NCBI GenBank assembly: GCA_964495385.1
Contig: CAZBVO010000006.1
Span: 1 to 64,000, forward strand
DNA length: 64,000 nt
Direction of reading: 5' to 3'
From: CAG-1138 sp964495385
Lineage (GTDB): Bacteria; Bacillota; Clostridia; Christensenellales; CAG-917
The translations under genes were made by a program, and so were the position numbers. The first letter of the stretch is position 1, and every line of letters starts with the position of its first letter. This document shows positions 61,639 to 64,000 of the stretch, piece after piece. A model generated the notes under the pieces. That model did not search any database and was not told the origin of the DNA. It saw nothing but the letters and a program-made list of their open reading frames with translations.

Positions 61639-62928
61639 ATGAAAAAGATTTTTAGTTTACTGTTGTGTGTAGCGGTTATTGCGGGCATGTGCGTAAGTTT
61701 TGCTGCTTGCGGCGGCGACAGCGATGCGGACATCACGGTCGGCGTCATCTGGGTGGGCGACATCACCGAAGGCTACACCGAAGCACACATCAAGGGTGTT
61801 GAACAAGCAGTTGCCAACATCGAAGCTTCCGGCAAAAAAGTGAAAGTTATCACCAAAGAAAAGGTCAAGGAAGACGATTCTTGTTTGACTGCCGCCAAGG
61901 ATTTGGTTGCAGAAGGCTGCTCGCTTATCTTCTCCAACAGCTATGGCCATCAGGATTTTATGCACATTGCGGCTCAGGAATATCCTGAAGTTACTTTTGT
62001 TGCCTGCACCGGCGATTATGCCGCTTTGACAGGTCTTAACAACTACAAAAACGCATTCACCTACTGCTACGAAGGCAGATACGTCAGCGGTGTGGTTGCG
62101 GGTATGAAGCTTAAAGAGCTTATGGACAACGGCACCGTTTCCAAAACCGCAACTCCGTCCAGCTTTGACGGCGACAACGTAAAAATCGGTTACGTCGGCG
62201 CATACACTTATGCCGAAGTTATTTCGGGTTACACCGCATTCTTGCTTGGCGTAAGATCCATCGTTCCAAACGTTGTAATGCAGGTTCAGTTCACCGATAG
62301 CTGGTTCAATATCGACGACGAAGCCGCTGCGGCAAAAATTTTGGTCAACAACGGTTGCGTCATCATCGGTCAGCACGCCGACAGCACGGGCGCTCCGTCC
62401 CAGGTCGAACAGCTGCTTAAAGAAGGCAAGGTTTGCTATTCCGTCGGATACAACGTCGATATGCTTTCGGTTGCTCCTAACGCGGCTTTGACTTCCGCAA
62501 CCAACGATTGGTCCGTTTATTACGAATATGCAATCCGAGCAGCTTTGGCAGGCGAAGAAATTTCCGTCAACTGGGCAAAGGGCTACGGCCGCACGGCAAC
62601 TGAAAGCGATGCAGTAGGCATCACCACGCTCGGTCAATCCGTTGCAACAGGCACCGAACAAAAGGTCAACGAAGTTATCGCAAGCATCAAAGCAGGCACT
62701 TTGCACGTTTTCGATTGCAGCACCTTCACGGTAGACGGCGCAAGCCTTACCACGATGTCGTTTGACTCGACCATCATCGATTTTTCTACTGGCAACGTTA
62801 AATTCCAAGGCAGCGTAAACGAAGCAATCAAAACCGACGGCAACGTTAAATATTTTGCCGAATCCGAATTCCGCTCCGCACCGTACTTCTCGTTGAAAAT
62901 CGACGGAATCGTTTGGCTTAACAAATAA
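61639..62928 (+). CDS. BMP-family nucleoside-binding lipoprotein
   Basis: This 429-residue substrate-binding lipoprotein of a BMP/PnrA-type ABC importer has a signal peptide with lipobox SFAAC (C24), followed by the binding fold with ITVGVIWVGDITEGYTEAH, LIFSNSYGHQDFM and IIGQHADSTGAP. The family binds purine nucleosides or, in some members, other ligands. It starts 44 bases after xpt with GAAGGAG and shows biased codons. An attenuator-like hairpin follows, which would yield more binding protein than ATPase. Confidence 0.9.
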   Translation: MKKIFSLLLCVAVIAGMCVSFAACGGDSDADITVGVIWVGDITEGYTEAHIKGVEQAVANIEASGKKVKVITKEKVKEDDSCLTAAKDLVAEGCSLIFSNSYGHQDFMHIAAQEYPEVTFVACTGDYAALTGLNNYKNAFTYCYEGRYVSGVVAGMKLKELMDNGTVSKTATPSSFDGDNVKIGYVGAYTYAEVISGYTAFLLGVRSIVPNVVMQVQFTDSWFNIDDEAAAAKILVNNGCVIIGQHADSTGAPSQVEQLLKEGKVCYSVGYNVDMLSVAPNAALTSATNDWSVYYEYAIRAALAGEEISVNWAKGYGRTATESDAVGITTLGQSVATGTEQKVNEVIASIKAGTLHVFDCSTFTVDGASLTTMSFDSTIIDFSTGNVKFQGSVNEAIKTDGNVKYFAESEFRSAPYFSLKIDGIVWLNK

Positions 62929-62945
62929 TTTTCACCAAAACAAAA

Positions 62946-62985
62946 GGAGAGGCGAGCAAATCGCCTCTCCGCTATTTCTTTTTTT
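62946..62985 (+). terminator. Attenuator-like terminator after the BMP lipoprotein
   Basis: GGAGAGGCGA/TCGCCTCTCC stem with loop GCAAA; the T-run begins eight bases after the stem, so termination is probably partial and the ATPase gene is reached by readthrough. Confidence 0.65.
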
Positions 62986-62994
62986 GAGTTTAAA

Positions 62995-64000
62995 ATGGAA
63001 CAAAACGTAAAACAGGCCATAAGGCTGAGAAACATTTCTAAAAGGTTTGGCGACGTTTACGCCAACAAAAACATTGACATCGAAATCAATTACGGTGAAA
63101 TTTTGTCGCTTTTGGGTGAAAACGGGAGCGGCAAAACCACCCTTATGAATATACTTTCGGGCATTTATTATCCCGACGAAGGCACCGTTGAAGTGAATGG
63201 TGAAGAGGTTAAAATTCTATCTCCGAAGGACAGTTTTGACCTCGGGATAGGCATGGTTCATCAGCACTTTAAGCTGGTGGACGTTTTTACCGCAACCGAA
63301 AACATCGTATTGGGGCTTAAGGGCAAATTTGTGCTCGACAGAAAGCAGGCGGCAAAAAAAATCAAGGAGCTTGCCGACAGATACGGCTTTGACATCGATC
63401 CCGACAAAAAGATTTACGATATGTCCGTATCTGAAAAACAAACGGTTGAAATCGTTAAGATTTTGTATAGGGGCGCAAACATACTTATCCTTGACGAGCC
63501 TACCGCTGTTTTGACACCGCAAGAAACGGAAAAGCTGTTTAAAGTGCTTAAACGCATGAAAGAAGACGGCAAATCGGTTATTATCATCACCCACAAGCTT
63601 AATGAAGTCATGGAGATTTCCGACCGAGTGGCGATACTGAGGAAGGGCGAATTCGTTGCCTCTGTTGCCACAAACAAAACTTCCGAAACCGAACTTACCG
63701 AAATGATGGTGGGCGAAAAAGTGGAGCTTAACATCCGTCGCAGCGAGCCTAAGGACCGAAAAGTTAAGCTTGAAATACGCAATTTGACTTGTCGCGACAA
63801 ATACGGAGTGACGGCTTTGGACAACGTTTCGTTTGACGTTTTCAGCGGCGAAATTTTGGGCATAGCAGGCGTTTCGGGAAGCGGTCAGCGCGAATTGCTC
63901 GAATCGGTTGCGGGTTTGCAAAAGTGCGCAGACGGCAGTGTAATCGACTATTGCCACAACGACGGTTCGGTGCATCATCTTACCTCCAAGTCGCCGAGGG
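62995..64000 (+). CDS. Nucleoside ABC importer ATPase, 3' truncated
   Basis: The first 335 codons are visible; the gene runs off the window. It is a two-domain sugar/nucleoside-type ATPase (YufO/RbsA-like). The first domain has Walker A GENGSGKTT, the signature MSVSEKQTVEI (weakened LSxGE), Walker B ILILDEPTAVLTPQE, and H-loop ITHKLNE. The second domain starts with LEIRNLTCRDKYGV and has GVSGSGQRELLE. It partners the BMP lipoprotein; permease genes should follow outside the window. Confidence 0.93.
   Translation, partial: MEQNVKQAIRLRNISKRFGDVYANKNIDIEINYGEILSLLGENGSGKTTLMNILSGIYYPDEGTVEVNGEEVKILSPKDSFDLGIGMVHQHFKLVDVFTATENIVLGLKGKFVLDRKQAAKKIKELADRYGFDIDPDKKIYDMSVSEKQTVEIVKILYRGANILILDEPTAVLTPQETEKLFKVLKRMKEDGKSVIIITHKLNEVMEISDRVAILRKGEFVASVATNKTSETELTEMMVGEKVELNIRRSEPKDRKVKLEIRNLTCRDKYGVTALDNVSFDVFSGEILGIAGVSGSGQRELLESVAGLQKCADGSVIDYCHNDGSVHHLTSKSPR

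Noticed and set aside
1..64000. CRISPR arrays, tRNA/rRNA genes, insertion sequences, prophage
   Set aside because: No regularly spaced repeats with unique spacers, no cloverleaf or rRNA-like stretches, and no transposase, integrase or phage motifs were seen on either strand.

Overview
The window looks like a chromosomal segment from an anaerobic, low-to-moderate GC Bacillota, most likely an uncultured gut-type member of the class Clostridia. The grounds are spoVG, whiA, hprK, strong AGGAGG-type ribosome binding sites, near-consensus sigma-A promoters, a glycyl-radical (class III) ribonucleotide reductase, an iron-sulfur L-serine dehydratase, a PPi-type phosphofructokinase and an Old-Yellow-Enzyme/FAD/4Fe-4S reductase. 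I found no rRNA, tRNA, CRISPR array, insertion sequence or phage genes. Genes sit in short co-directional operons, and convergent pairs usually share bidirectional terminators.

Layout. 1-8.0 kb: the end of a pilin-like protein, an ABC exporter, NADP-type glutamate dehydrogenase, and a 1266-residue lipoprotein in which leucine-rich blocks flank eight B-repeats. 8.0-10.7 kb: asd-dapA-dapB (lysine/diaminopimelate) on the minus strand. 10.8-16.1 kb: membrane protein, methyltransferase, hslO and two alpha-solenoid proteins. 16.2-19.3 kb: split transketolase and L-serine dehydratase. 20.2-26.0 kb: a probable catabolic cluster made of an enoate-reductase-like flavoenzyme, the two aconitase X subunits and an FGGY sugar kinase; the first three genes use codons typical of highly expressed genes. 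26.1-28.9 kb: spoVG, murC and an MDR dehydrogenase. 29.1-38.1 kb: rpmE, a YqhQ-PrmC fusion, prfA, a small P-loop ATPase, thrC, trpS, DUF5685, a J-like protein, small membrane proteins and an ArsR regulator. 38.1-52.4 kb: uvrC, HAD phosphatase, hprK, murB, PHP phosphatase, whiA, dnaE, ATP-PFK, PPi-PFK and an rlmD-type methyltransferase with an embedded ASCH domain. 52.4-54.3 kb: a hairpin-repeat patch, a fructosamine-kinase-like protein and an esterase. 54.5-60.6 kb: NrdR boxes, nrdD fused to a redoxin, trxB, an SGNH/SemiSWEET-like pair, a LysR regulator and a NrdG-type radical SAM activase. 60.8-64.0 kb: purine riboswitch, xpt, and a BMP-type nucleoside ABC transporter (binding lipoprotein plus truncated ATPase).

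How it fits together. Glutamate dehydrogenase and serine dehydratase point to amino-acid turnover, and their upstream regions share a paired TGACAC motif with a 21-bp period. The 54-60 kb region encodes what looks like a complete thioredoxin-dependent class III ribonucleotide reductase system (reductase with fused redoxin, thioredoxin reductase, NrdR sites, activase). The xpt/BMP block is a purine salvage and uptake unit under a guanine-type riboswitch.

The strongest candidates for something undescribed are the ASCH domain inserted into the RlmD catalytic domain, the flavoenzyme/aconitase X/kinase cluster, the NrdD-redoxin fusion, and the ATGAATT-hairpin repeat at 52.4 kb.
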